DNA of 64,000 nucleotides from Pseudotabrizicola sp051200875 (GTDB taxonomy: Bacteria > Pseudomonadota > Alphaproteobacteria > Rhodobacterales > Rhodobacteraceae), in contig NZ_CP195191.1 of the NCBI RefSeq assembly GCF_051200875.1, positions 434,001 to 498,000 on the forward strand. The letters run 5' to 3'. Positions 26,718-34,920 of this stretch are shown one piece after another; within the stretch, counting starts at the first letter, position 1, and the number at the start of each line of letters is the position of its first letter. The notes beneath the pieces were generated by a model. The model was not told the origin of the DNA, did no database searches, and worked only from the letters and a program-made list of their open reading frames with translations. The translations under genes and the position numbers were made by a program.

Positions 26718-26742
26718 GGGGCTTCGGATGTTCCGCAGCCCC
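26718..26742 (+). terminator. Attenuator-like hairpin after the repeat peptide
   Basis: A GC-rich stem (GGGGCTTCGG against CCGCAGCCCC, one mismatch, 5-nt loop) begins 15 bp after the peptide stop. There is no T-run after it. Placed between a small peptide gene and its downstream partner, it probably limits read-through or protects the upstream message, so the peptide is made in excess. Confidence 0.6.
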
Positions 26743-26768
26743 TCATGTAAAATGAAATGAGGCGGTCA

Positions 26769-27839
26769 ATGTCCAACGTTGTAACTCTGCGTCGTGTCCA
26801 CGTTCCAACTGCGGAATCGGTTTTTCCTGATTTGGTGGATTTGTTCGTGCGGCGTCGTCGCCAACGTCATGATCCGTTCTGGCTGAAGGAAAATGCAGAA
26901 CTGGTTCAGATCTTAGCCGCCAATCGGATCAGCAACCTAGATTTGAGCGTCTTTGAGCCGATCGTGTCAGGACTGATGGCCGAGCTTCGGTTCTTCCCAC
27001 AATACTACCGCCTGTATCTCTCACTTGCCGTTGACCTCTCAGCGCTTGGAATGCCGAACCTTCCTCTTGAAGAGATGGCTTCGTTTGTTCAGCACGAGGA
27101 ACTGACCGAAGTAGAGCTTTCGGACCCTCATCGCGCAGAGAGCAGACTGCTGCTTCGCCGTGCGGGCTCGCATGTAGCGGCCGATCCAGATTTGGATCAA
27201 AGGCTGATGCAGTTTGCTGGCCAATCACGCAACTTTTGTCTGCCGAACCGCCGTGCTGCCTACGATCTGACGCATGTCGTTTTTCACGCGTCCGATTACG
27301 GAAGAAAGGTCTTACTGAAGGATGCGGCCATAGAGCAGAGTTTGATCTTTGCTGGCATGATTGCTTGGCTGGAAGACAACCTGGACCTGCTTTCAGAAGT
27401 TGTCATTGCGCTCTGCTTGCTAGGAGCCACACCTCCCGAGAGGTGGGTGAAGACAATCCGCAAAGATGTCGGGCAGGTCACGTTCTCCTCTGGTTTCGAA
27501 GGGGCACGATTCGACGATGACTATCACCAGTATCTCGTTTCGAATTGGGCGGTTTCGGTGTTGGGCGACCGCGGATTTGCGGACTTCGTCCCTCCATCAG
27601 CAAGGCTCATTCACCAGGATCGGACGAAGGGGCAGGCGCTGCGCGACCTCTCGATGATCTTGTTGGAGATGGGCGACTCTCGTTCAGCAGATTGGTCGCA
27701 TATGCGCTGGCGGATTTGGGGCCGATTGCCGGAAACCAGCAGGCAAAGGCTGGCGGCGATTGAAGATATGCCAGGCTTTGAAAGATTCTTTGAGATTTTT
27801 GCCCGTGCGGGTGAACAGAAATACGGAGCGAGATCATGA
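26769..27839 (+). CDS. Unrecognised 356-residue protein of the repeat-peptide locus
   Basis: A soluble, mainly helical-looking protein with no signal peptide or membrane segment. I do not recognise its family. The best fingerprint is YDLTHVVFHASDYGR at residues 165-179, where H169, H173 and the aspartates could bind a metal. DDDYHQYLVSNW (about 249-260) is another compact motif. ATG at 26769 has a GAGG site; an ATG four codons upstream lacks one. It lies downstream of the peptide gene and overlaps the exporter gene by ATGA, so the two are coupled. If the locus is a peptide pathway, this is the only candidate maturation or recognition protein. That function is inference. Confidence 0.75.
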   Translation: MSNVVTLRRVHVPTAESVFPDLVDLFVRRRRQRHDPFWLKENAELVQILAANRISNLDLSVFEPIVSGLMAELRFFPQYYRLYLSLAVDLSALGMPNLPLEEMASFVQHEELTEVELSDPHRAESRLLLRRAGSHVAADPDLDQRLMQFAGQSRNFCLPNRRAAYDLTHVVFHASDYGRKVLLKDAAIEQSLIFAGMIAWLEDNLDLLSEVVIALCLLGATPPERWVKTIRKDVGQVTFSSGFEGARFDDDYHQYLVSNWAVSVLGDRGFADFVPPSARLIHQDRTKGQALRDLSMILLEMGDSRSADWSHMRWRIWGRLPETSRQRLAAIEDMPGFERFFEIFARAGEQKYGARS

Positions 27840-28768
27840 GGCTGGAGCGAAACCCCATTCTTATCGGTGTCCTACTTCTGTTGGGGTCGACCCTACTAAA
27901 CACTTTGGCTGATGGCACTGTGAAGGATCTTGCCGAACGTCTAGAGGCCCCACAAGTCTTCTTCCTGTCGGGACTTATCATGGCAGGCTTAAGTCTTTTG
28001 TCAGCAAGGGCCGGGGCGCGGGTTGGGCTATTCCCGAACAGTTGCCTGATAAGTCGCGCACCTAGATTGCTCGCGCTGCGGTCTGCGGCGACTGTGGCAG
28101 CGGCTTTGGGCTTTTTCTACGCTGTCGCCAATATTCAACTGGCGGAAGTTTTCCTGTTCATCGGGTTGATGCCGTTGATGTCGGCAATCCTATCGCGTCC
28201 GCTTTTGGGTGAAACCATCCAGCCCGCGGCATGGGTTGGTCTTGGGCTTGGCGTATTAGGCCTTGGTATGCTTTTTCCAGAAGGCGTGTCTGGTCTTAGC
28301 CTTGGCCATATCTGCGGCTTCGGCGGGGCCTTCATGGGAACGCTTTCGCTCGTGATTTCGCGTCGGATGGCAAAGATCGAAAACAATACGCTGGTTCAGG
28401 TTTTCTATCCAAATCTCGCCTTGGCTCTGACCGCAGCTTTTCTGCTTCCGACCGTTTGGCAGCCGATGTCGGCCTATGATTTGGGCCTCATTATGCTCTA
28501 CTCGGCCCTGCTGTTCCTTGCTCGCTGGGCGATGGTGCTGGTCATGCGGCATCTCCGCGCTTCTGTAGCGCTGCCATTGATGAACATTCAGTTCGTCTGG
28601 ATGGTCATCGTCGGGTTTCTGTTTTTCGGGGAAGTTCCGGCCCCCTTTACCCTGGTTGGGGCACTGATGGTCATGCTTGCCGGGATCATCGCACTGACCG
28701 AACAGGCCCGTGAAGAGCGGTTGGCTCGCATGGCTGCCCGACGCGCCGAGGCCATTCCGGCAGAATGA
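27836..28768 (+). CDS. DMT-superfamily (EamA) transporter
   Basis: A 310-residue membrane protein with about ten hydrophobic segments in two EamA halves. The first half ends in the typical ANIQLAEVFLFIGLMPLMSAIL...LLGETI and the second in ALPLMNIQFVWMVIVGFLFFGE. Family members export amino acids, metabolites and small molecules. The ATG overlaps the upstream gene by 4 bp, so it belongs to the repeat-peptide locus, where it could export the product. A strong terminator follows. Confidence 0.88.
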   Translation: MRLERNPILIGVLLLLGSTLLNTLADGTVKDLAERLEAPQVFFLSGLIMAGLSLLSARAGARVGLFPNSCLISRAPRLLALRSAATVAAALGFFYAVANIQLAEVFLFIGLMPLMSAILSRPLLGETIQPAAWVGLGLGVLGLGMLFPEGVSGLSLGHICGFGGAFMGTLSLVISRRMAKIENNTLVQVFYPNLALALTAAFLLPTVWQPMSAYDLGLIMLYSALLFLARWAMVLVMRHLRASVALPLMNIQFVWMVIVGFLFFGEVPAPFTLVGALMVMLAGIIALTEQAREERLARMAARRAEAIPAE

Positions 28769-28794
28769 CTCACACCCACGCATTGGAATTTAAA

Positions 28795-28823
28795 GGGCGC
28801 CTAAGGTGGCGCCCTTTTTTTTT
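28795..28823 (+). terminator. Rho-independent terminator
   Basis: A perfect 7-bp stem GGGCGCC-N6-GGCGCCC is followed by nine T residues. It ends the exporter transcript. The T-run reaches into the stop codon of the convergent erpA gene, and an A-run before the stem may give weak termination in the other direction too. Confidence 0.93.
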
Positions 28824-29154
28824 ACATCGAGAACGAGGTGCCGCAGCCGCAGCTGCTGGATGCGTTTGGGTTTTCGATCACAAACCGAGCCCCGATCAAT
28901 TCTTCCGTGAAGTCGATAACAGCATTCTGCAAGAAGGGCAGAGAGACACTGTCGATCAAGACTTTCTGCCCGTCCTTTTCCAAAACCAGATCATCCGAAG
29001 ATGGATCATCCAAGCGAATGTCATATTGAAAGCCTGAACAGCCACCACCCTCAACCGCGACACGCAAGGCTTTGTTGTCGCCCGTCAACTCACAGATTTC
29101 GGCAAGACGTGCAAATGCGCGATCTGTTACACGGGGAGGAAGGGTCAGGTCCAT
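28822..29154 (-). CDS. erpA: Iron-sulfur cluster carrier/insertion protein (A-type, ErpA-like)
   Basis: A 110-residue A-type carrier. It has the three conserved cysteines, in EGGGCSGFQYDI and the C-terminal SSCGCG pair, and the LIDSVSLPFLQNAVIDF segment. It hands 4Fe-4S clusters to apoproteins. The open frame runs far upstream, but ATG at 29154 starts at the family N-terminus MDLTLPPRVTDRAFARL and has an AGGAAGG site. It is divergent from the dNTPase gene, an arrangement I recall as frequent in alphaproteobacteria. Confidence 0.92.
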   Translation of the reverse strand: MDLTLPPRVTDRAFARLAEICELTGDNKALRVAVEGGGCSGFQYDIRLDDPSSDDLVLEKDGQKVLIDSVSLPFLQNAVIDFTEELIGARFVIENPNASSSCGCGTSFSM

Positions 29155-29231
29155 GATTTGTTCACATATCCTTGGGCGGCACGATGCAATATAAGGCCGA
29201 TAAAAGCCTTCAACAAGAACTGGCCTATCAC

Positions 29232-30452
29232 ATGCTTGCTCCCTTTGCCTGCCAGCCGACAGCCTCACGCGGTCGCCTGCATGAAGAACGAATGTCATCT
29301 TTTCGTTCTCCGTTTCAAAGGGATCGCGACCGGATCATACATTCAAGCGCGTTTCGTCGTTTGAAGCACAAGACCCAAGTCTTTGTCGAACACGAGGGTG
29401 ATTACTACCGGACGCGCTTGACCCATTCGATCGAAGTGGCACAAGTGGCCCGAACAATCTCCGGGGTATTGGGGCTTAATACTGATCTGGCGGAAGCAAT
29501 TGCCTTGGCGCATGACCTTGGCCACACTCCTTTCGGTCATACGGGCGAAGATGCCATGGCGGCGCTGATGGAGCCATTCGGTGGCTTTGACCACAATGCC
29601 CAAGCCCTTCGCATCGTGACAAGGCTTGAACGCCATTACGCCGATTTCGATGGATTAAATCTCACATGGGAAGCGCTTGAAGGTATCGCCAAGCACAACG
29701 GCCCGGTTCAAGGCCCCAATGCGGATCCAAAACACGTCCACGATACTCTTCCACATGCCTTGGAAGAGGTTAACCGTGCCTGGGACTTGGAATTGACGAC
29801 ACACGCAAGTGCCGAAGCCCAAGTCGCCGCGATTGCTGATGACGTTGCCTATTCACACCATGATTTGCATGATGGTCTCCGTTCTGGCCTTTTTACCGAA
29901 GCGGATTTGCGCGAGCTGCCTGTAACCGGGCCGGCTTATGCAGAGGTGGATGCTCTTTATCCCGGATTGGAAATGATGCGTCGTAGGCATGAAGCCTTGC
30001 GCCGTGTCTTTGGAAGAATGGTTGAAGATGTGATCGCGGTTGCTCAGGGAAGGCTGGAAGCAGCTCAGCCCCAATCGGTTGATGATATCAGACATATGGG
30101 AACTACGATCATCCGCTTCTCCAAGCCACTGTATCAGGAACTGAAAGCGATCAGATCTTTCCTGTTCACTCGAATGTATCGCGCCCCATCGGTCATGGAC
30201 GTTCGGGCGAAAGTCACGACTGTCGTGCGCGACCTCTTTGACAGATACATGAATGACACCAATCTGCTGCCACAAGAATGGCAATCTGATTTGGCTATGG
30301 CTTCATCACCAACAGATACGGCACGGATCGTCGCAGACTACGTCGCGGGAATGACTGACCGATTTGCCCTGCAGGAACATGCCCGGCTTTGCGGGGGCAC
30401 TCATCTGGGCGCGCAGACATTGACCCGCCCAGGGGACTGGGTAGGACTTTAG
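29232..30452 (+). CDS. Deoxyguanosine triphosphate triphosphohydrolase-like protein
   Basis: A 406-residue HD-domain hydrolase of the dGTPase type 2 group. PFQRDRDRIIHSSAFRRLKHKTQVFV and YRTRLTHSIEVAQVAR lead to the HD motif ALAHDLGHTPFGHTGE, and DDVAYSHHDLHDGL supplies further metal ligands. It splits dNTPs into deoxynucleoside and triphosphate. ATG at 29232 (MLAPFACQPTASRGR) matches the usual family start and leaves 77 bp for divergent promoters; in-frame starts at 29172 and 29184 are possible but crowd erpA. Its stop overlaps the convergent uxuA stop by 4 bp. Confidence 0.9.
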   Translation: MLAPFACQPTASRGRLHEERMSSFRSPFQRDRDRIIHSSAFRRLKHKTQVFVEHEGDYYRTRLTHSIEVAQVARTISGVLGLNTDLAEAIALAHDLGHTPFGHTGEDAMAALMEPFGGFDHNAQALRIVTRLERHYADFDGLNLTWEALEGIAKHNGPVQGPNADPKHVHDTLPHALEEVNRAWDLELTTHASAEAQVAAIADDVAYSHHDLHDGLRSGLFTEADLRELPVTGPAYAEVDALYPGLEMMRRRHEALRRVFGRMVEDVIAVAQGRLEAAQPQSVDDIRHMGTTIIRFSKPLYQELKAIRSFLFTRMYRAPSVMDVRAKVTTVVRDLFDRYMNDTNLLPQEWQSDLAMASSPTDTARIVADYVAGMTDRFALQEHARLCGGTHLGAQTLTRPGDWVGL

Positions 30453-31621
30453 GCCCTATTCCATCCGTTCACGTGGCGAATTCCGGCAATCACCCCGCGT
30501 AGTTCTGCAAGGCCGCGAAGCCTTCCAACCAGTGGGTAACCGGGGTGCGTGCCTTTTGCTGCATCCTCTAGCAATTCGTGACCATGATCAGGCCGGAAGG
30601 GAATGGCGCGGCCCGATTTGCGGTTTTCGTCCAAAAGTGCAGCAATAACTGCGGGCATGTCCGTGTCGCCTTCCAAATGCGCAGCTTCTTCAAAGCTGCC
30701 ATCTGGGTCTTTTCGAACATTCCGCAAATGGGCGAAGTGGACGCGGTCCGCAAAACGCCGGGCCATTCTTGGCAAATCATTTACCGGATTGGCGCCGAGG
30801 CTGCCGGTGCAAAAGGTCAGACCATTTGCGGGGCTATCAACGGCTGACAAAATGAAGCTGATGTCCTCCTCATCTGAAACGATGCGCGGCAGACCAAGAA
30901 TGTCGCGAGGGGGGTCATCTGGATGAACGCAAAGTTTGATGCCAAGCTCTTCTGCTGCCGGGACAATTTCTTGAAGGAATACCTTATAGTTCTGCCGGAG
31001 ATCGTCCTGCGTTAATCCATCATAGCCTCTGAGAGCTTGTTTCAGGCCTGCGATGTCATAGCGGTCATAGGCACCGGGAAGTCCGGACATTATGGCATGA
31101 AGTAGCCCTTGCTTGTCTTCCTCCGTCGCCTGTTGATGCCAGATGGCTGCCTTTTGCAGGGCTTCTGCAGAATAGTCGGCTTCAGCTTCGGCCCTTCCAA
31201 GCATGTAAAGCTCGAACGCAGCCATCTTTGCGGCTTCGAACCTCAGGCAGCTTCCGCCACGGGCAACGGGGGCGGTCAGATCAGTCCGCGTCCAATCCAA
31301 AAGGGGCATGAAGTTGTAGCAGATGGTCGTCACACCCTCAGCGGCAAGGTTCGCCATGGATTGACGATAGTTAGCAAAGAATCCCGCAAGATCACCTTCG
31401 CCGCGTTTGATTTTTTCATGGACCGGCAAGCTTTCCACTACAACCCAATCAAACCCTGCAGAAGTTATTTCAGTGTTTCTGCTGGCGATCGTCTCACGAG
31501 GCCAAACTTCACCATAGGGGATTTCATGAAGGGCAGTTACGATGCCTGTTGCACCAGTTTGTGCGATTTCCGGCAGCGAAATCCGATCAAACGGACCATA
31601 CCAGCGCCAACTTTCGATCAT
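30449..31621 (-). CDS. uxuA: Mannonate dehydratase
   Basis: A 390-residue TIM-barrel dehydratase converting D-mannonate to 2-keto-3-deoxygluconate (KDG). MIESWRWYGPFDRISLPEIAQTGATGIVTALH is the typical UxuA start, CVHPDDPPRDILGLPRIVS supplies metal ligands, and HLRNVRKDPDGSF and the end FRPDHGHELLEDA are diagnostic. It is the last gene of the nine-gene minus-strand uronate operon and overlaps uxuB by 4 bp. Confidence 0.96.
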   Translation of the reverse strand: MIESWRWYGPFDRISLPEIAQTGATGIVTALHEIPYGEVWPRETIASRNTEITSAGFDWVVVESLPVHEKIKRGEGDLAGFFANYRQSMANLAAEGVTTICYNFMPLLDWTRTDLTAPVARGGSCLRFEAAKMAAFELYMLGRAEAEADYSAEALQKAAIWHQQATEEDKQGLLHAIMSGLPGAYDRYDIAGLKQALRGYDGLTQDDLRQNYKVFLQEIVPAAEELGIKLCVHPDDPPRDILGLPRIVSDEEDISFILSAVDSPANGLTFCTGSLGANPVNDLPRMARRFADRVHFAHLRNVRKDPDGSFEEAAHLEGDTDMPAVIAALLDENRKSGRAIPFRPDHGHELLEDAAKGTHPGYPLVGRLRGLAELRGVIAGIRHVNGWNRA

Positions 31622-33030
31622 GCTATCTGCTCCATGGCCTTGCGCGCGCCCAGTTGATGGAGCCGCGCATAAGTTTCAGCGAGGGGGGAGTGGAGGTCTT
31701 TTGCCAGTTCTGGTGGGAAGACTTGGCGCAGAGAGAGAAGAGACGCTACAGGGGTAGAAGAATTGGAAGCCTCATGCAGCATTGCGGCCAAGGGATCCTT
31801 CACCTCAATTGGTTGGCCGTTCAGATCAGTGCCACGGACATAGGTCATCCACGCCGCGACGGCCAAGAGAAGACCTGGGCTCGGCCTTTTGGCCGCGAAG
31901 TTTGTGGCCAAGGTGCCAAGAATGCGTTGAGGAAGCTTTTGACTGCCATCCATAGCGATTTGCCATGTCCTGTGACGAATAGCCGGGTTTGCGTAGCGCT
32001 GCAAAAGCTCGTCGGCATAGCGCGCCAACTCCGTGCCGGGTGGCGGAGTGAGCGCCGGAATGATCTCGGCCGACCACAGATAGCTGACGAAGCGCTTTAG
32101 AACCGGGTCCGCTATGCAGTCGGAAATTGTTTCATGCCCGGCAAGGTAGCCGAGATAGGCCAATGACGAGTGTGTTCCGTTCAACATACGAAGCTTCATA
32201 TGTTCGTATTCGGTAACGTCCTCGACCAACTGAACACCAACACTCGCAAGATCAGGGCGTCGGCCGCCCACGAAATTATCTTCGACGACCCACTGGCGGA
32301 AGGGTTCGTGCATGACAGGAGAGGCATCGTGCGTCCCCGTCAACTCTCCCACATGGGCAATGTCCTCCGGCTTTGTTGCTGGGACAATGCGATCTACCAT
32401 AGTAGAAGGGAAGCGGCCCGCTGCCGCAATCCAATCGGCAAGTGCCGGATCAATGAGCCGGGCAAGATCAAGAGCCACTCCTCGAACGACATGGCCATTT
32501 TGGGGAAGGTTATCACAGGTCAGCACGGTGAAAGGGGCAAGCCCTCTTTTCCTGCGAAGGTCTAGCGCGCGCGCTAAATAGCCTGGAGCGCTGACGGGAA
32601 GTGGCGATTGGATATCGTGCAGGATATCGGGGTGTTCGGCGTTTAGTCGCCCTGTTGCGGGCTCATGACAATACCCCTTTTCCGTAACAGTCAGCGAAAC
32701 GATATGCGTCGAAGGTGCGGCCATCGCCTCAAGCACGACCAAGGGATTTTCACGCGCAACAATCACATCTTGGACGATCTGAATATGGCGCGGCGTTTGT
32801 TTCTTCGGGCCAAGTTCCAAGGCTGTGTAGGTGCCGCCCTGAGGGGTAAGCTGGTCACGCATTGAGGGGGATTGAAGGCTGACACCCAGAATGCCCCAAT
32901 CGCCGCCCGAAAGGGACTGAGCTTCTTCTATGTAGATTGCACCATGTGCTTTGAAGAAAGCACCAAGGCCCAGATGAACAATTCCCACTGGAATGGTCTG
33001 GGCGCTTCTTGAAAGGCGAGGCAAAGTCAT
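31618..33030 (-). CDS. uxuB: Fructuronate reductase (mannitol dehydrogenase family)
   Basis: A 470-residue polyol dehydrogenase of the mannitol/altronate/fructuronate family. The Rossmann-type start is IVHLGLGAFFKAHGAIY; TVTEKGYC, DNLPQNG, MVDRIVP and KLRMLNGTHSSLAYLG follow, the last with the catalytic K-x4-N-x2-H pattern. Beside uxuA it reduces D-fructuronate to D-mannonate with NADH. ATG at 33030 has an AAGGA site; ten in-frame codons upstream run into the kduD stop region and are unlikely. Confidence 0.92.
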   Translation of the reverse strand: MTLPRLSRSAQTIPVGIVHLGLGAFFKAHGAIYIEEAQSLSGGDWGILGVSLQSPSMRDQLTPQGGTYTALELGPKKQTPRHIQIVQDVIVARENPLVVLEAMAAPSTHIVSLTVTEKGYCHEPATGRLNAEHPDILHDIQSPLPVSAPGYLARALDLRRKRGLAPFTVLTCDNLPQNGHVVRGVALDLARLIDPALADWIAAAGRFPSTMVDRIVPATKPEDIAHVGELTGTHDASPVMHEPFRQWVVEDNFVGGRRPDLASVGVQLVEDVTEYEHMKLRMLNGTHSSLAYLGYLAGHETISDCIADPVLKRFVSYLWSAEIIPALTPPPGTELARYADELLQRYANPAIRHRTWQIAMDGSQKLPQRILGTLATNFAAKRPSPGLLLAVAAWMTYVRGTDLNGQPIEVKDPLAAMLHEASNSSTPVASLLSLRQVFPPELAKDLHSPLAETYARLHQLGARKAMEQIA

Positions 33031-33044
33031 GGGTCGTGTATTCC

Positions 33045-33773
33045 TTAACGTGCGAGCCATCCGCCATCGACATTCAGGATGGTCCCATGAATGTAGTTGG
33101 CGGCTGAGGATGCCAGAAAGACTGCTGCATCGCCGATGTCTTCAGCGCGACCCCAACGCCCAGCCGGAATGCGCGATAGGATTTCAGCGCTACGCCCGGC
33201 ATCGGCGCGGAGAGCCTCTGTGTTGTTGGTTTCGATATAGCCTGGTGCGATTGCATTCACATTTATGCCCTTGGCGGCCCATTCATTCGCCAACAGCTTT
33301 GTGATCCCGGCAACGCCATGTTTTGACGCTGTGTAAGAGGGTACTCTGATGCCGCCCTGAAACGAGAGCAGGGATGCGATATTGACGATCTTTGCACTCG
33401 CGCTTCGTACGAATGCGGCCTTGGCGAACGACTGACATGTGAAGAAAACGGCCTTTAGGTTGACGTCGATCACGTCATCCCAGTCTGCTTCAGTGAAATC
33501 GGTGCTATCAGCCCGACGGATAATGCCTGCGTTGTTGACCAGAATATCAATCGGCCGGCCGGAAAAGACGTCACGCGCTGCCATCGGGTCAGCAAAATCA
33601 AGGTGAATCTCCTCTCCTTTGGTCATTTCAACCGTTTCAGCACAGGAAGAACGCCCCGCCGCAATCACATGTGCACCGGCCTTGGCCAGCGATACGGCAA
33701 TCGCTTGTCCGATCCCCGTATTTGCCCCTGTAACAAGGGCAGTCTTACCTCGCAGTGAGAACGGGGACGTCAC
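33045..33773 (-). CDS. kduD: 2-deoxy-D-gluconate 3-dehydrogenase / KduD-type SDR
   Basis: A 242-residue short-chain dehydrogenase. TGANTGIGQAIA is the coenzyme motif, NNAGII follows, the catalytic Ser and YTASKHGVAGITK are present, and GRWGRAEDIGDAAVFLAS leads to the usual C-terminus NVDGGWLAR. Next to kduI it should reduce 5-dehydro-4-deoxy-gluconate (2,5-diketo-3-deoxygluconate) to KDG. Its ATG overlaps the kduI stop by 4 bp. Confidence 0.92.
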   Translation of the reverse strand: MTSPFSLRGKTALVTGANTGIGQAIAVSLAKAGAHVIAAGRSSCAETVEMTKGEEIHLDFADPMAARDVFSGRPIDILVNNAGIIRRADSTDFTEADWDDVIDVNLKAVFFTCQSFAKAAFVRSASAKIVNIASLLSFQGGIRVPSYTASKHGVAGITKLLANEWAAKGINVNAIAPGYIETNNTEALRADAGRSAEILSRIPAGRWGRAEDIGDAAVFLASSAANYIHGTILNVDGGWLAR

Positions 33774-34594
33774 CGAAGATCTCCCATGCCAACCATCTCG
33801 ACATCCTTATAGTCTACGTTGTCACCAGCCATTGCCCAGATGAACGTGTAGCTTCCCGTTCCCGCACCACAATGGATCGACCACGGTGGTGAAATGGCTG
33901 CTTGTTCGTTTGCAATGACAAGATGGCGTGTTTCCGAAGGCTCTCCCATGAAATGAAAGACGCGCTGGTCTGGATCCAAGTCGAAGTAGAGATAGGCTTC
34001 CATGCGGCGGTCATGCAGATGTGCCGGCATGGTGTTCCAGACCGATCCGCCGTGGAATTGAGTGTATCCCAACACCAATTGGCAGCTTTCCATCACTGCA
34101 GGGTGGATGAACTGGTTGATTGTTCGGTGGTTCGCTGTTTCCGGCGCTCCGGTGGTGAATTTCGCGGCGTCTTCTAGCTTGACCAACCGTGCTTGAAGTT
34201 TGCGATGCGCCGGGCAGGAGGTGATATAGAAGCGACCGTTGCCAGAGAATGTCACCGGTCCTGCACCAAGCGGCAAATAAAGCACGTCGCCCTTGTTCAG
34301 AGTGAACGATTGGTTGTCTGCATTTACGGCGCCGGTTTCGCCAATATTGACGATACCCATCTCGCGTCGGTCAAGAATACTTGCCGTTCCGCACTCCTTT
34401 ACATGATCCAGAACAAGGTCTCTGCCAAAGGGAACGGCACCACCGACGATCATCCGATCATAATGCGTATAGACCAATCTGATTTCGCCATTCTGAAACA
34501 GACCTTCGCCCAAGAAATTTTTCCGCAAAGCCGATGTGTCCATGCCTTTGGCTTCGTTTGGCGAAATGGCTGGGCGGGTTTCTACGGTCAGCAT
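33770..34594 (-). CDS. kduI: 5-dehydro-4-deoxy-D-glucuronate isomerase
   Basis: A 274-residue double-cupin isomerase that turns 4-deoxy-5-ketouronate, released from unsaturated uronates, into 2,5-diketo-3-deoxygluconate. GGAVPFGRDL, VLYLPLGAGPVTF, MPAHLHDRRMEAYLYFD (metal-binding His and Glu) and the C-terminal WSIHCGAGTGSYTFIWAMAGDN are all present. The ATG at 34594 follows an AAAGGA site; an in-frame ATG five codons upstream has none. It lies 11 bp downstream of kdgF. Confidence 0.95.
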   Translation of the reverse strand: MLTVETRPAISPNEAKGMDTSALRKNFLGEGLFQNGEIRLVYTHYDRMIVGGAVPFGRDLVLDHVKECGTASILDRREMGIVNIGETGAVNADNQSFTLNKGDVLYLPLGAGPVTFSGNGRFYITSCPAHRKLQARLVKLEDAAKFTTGAPETANHRTINQFIHPAVMESCQLVLGYTQFHGGSVWNTMPAHLHDRRMEAYLYFDLDPDQRVFHFMGEPSETRHLVIANEQAAISPPWSIHCGAGTGSYTFIWAMAGDNVDYKDVEMVGMGDLR

Positions 34595-34605
34595 AGTCAG
34601 TCCTT

Positions 34606-34917
34606 TCAAAGAAAATCGTCGCGGCGCGGCGTAAAGCCGTCAATCAACACACCCGGCTCAAGGCAGACGCAGCCATGTACGGCATTGGATGGAATGACAA
34701 AAGCATCTCCGGGCCCAACAGTGATTTCCTTTCCATCAATGGAAAACCGGAAACGGCCGGACTGTACGAAGGTGGATTGCACGTGTGGATGATGGTGCAA
34801 TGCCCCTGTTGCCCCTATGGCATTAAAGCGAAAGCGAACGGTCATCAATTTTGGGCTATCTGCCAGCACTTGCCGGGTAACGTCGGTCCCGGATGCGACT
34901 TCTGGAAACATGGTCAC
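34606..34917 (-). CDS. kdgF: KdgF-like cupin, unsaturated uronate linearisation
   Basis: A 103-residue single-domain cupin. The metal-binding first motif ALHHHPHVQSTFVQSGRFRF and the second motif FVIPSNAVHGCVCLEPGVLIDGFTP fit KdgF, which opens 4,5-unsaturated uronates to the linear keto form used by KduI. Its place between the TRAP transporter and kduI supports this over a generic cupin. It starts 3 bp after the dctM stop. Confidence 0.87.
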   Translation of the reverse strand: MTMFPEVASGTDVTRQVLADSPKLMTVRFRFNAIGATGALHHHPHVQSTFVQSGRFRFSIDGKEITVGPGDAFVIPSNAVHGCVCLEPGVLIDGFTPRRDDFL

Positions 34918-34920
34918 ACC

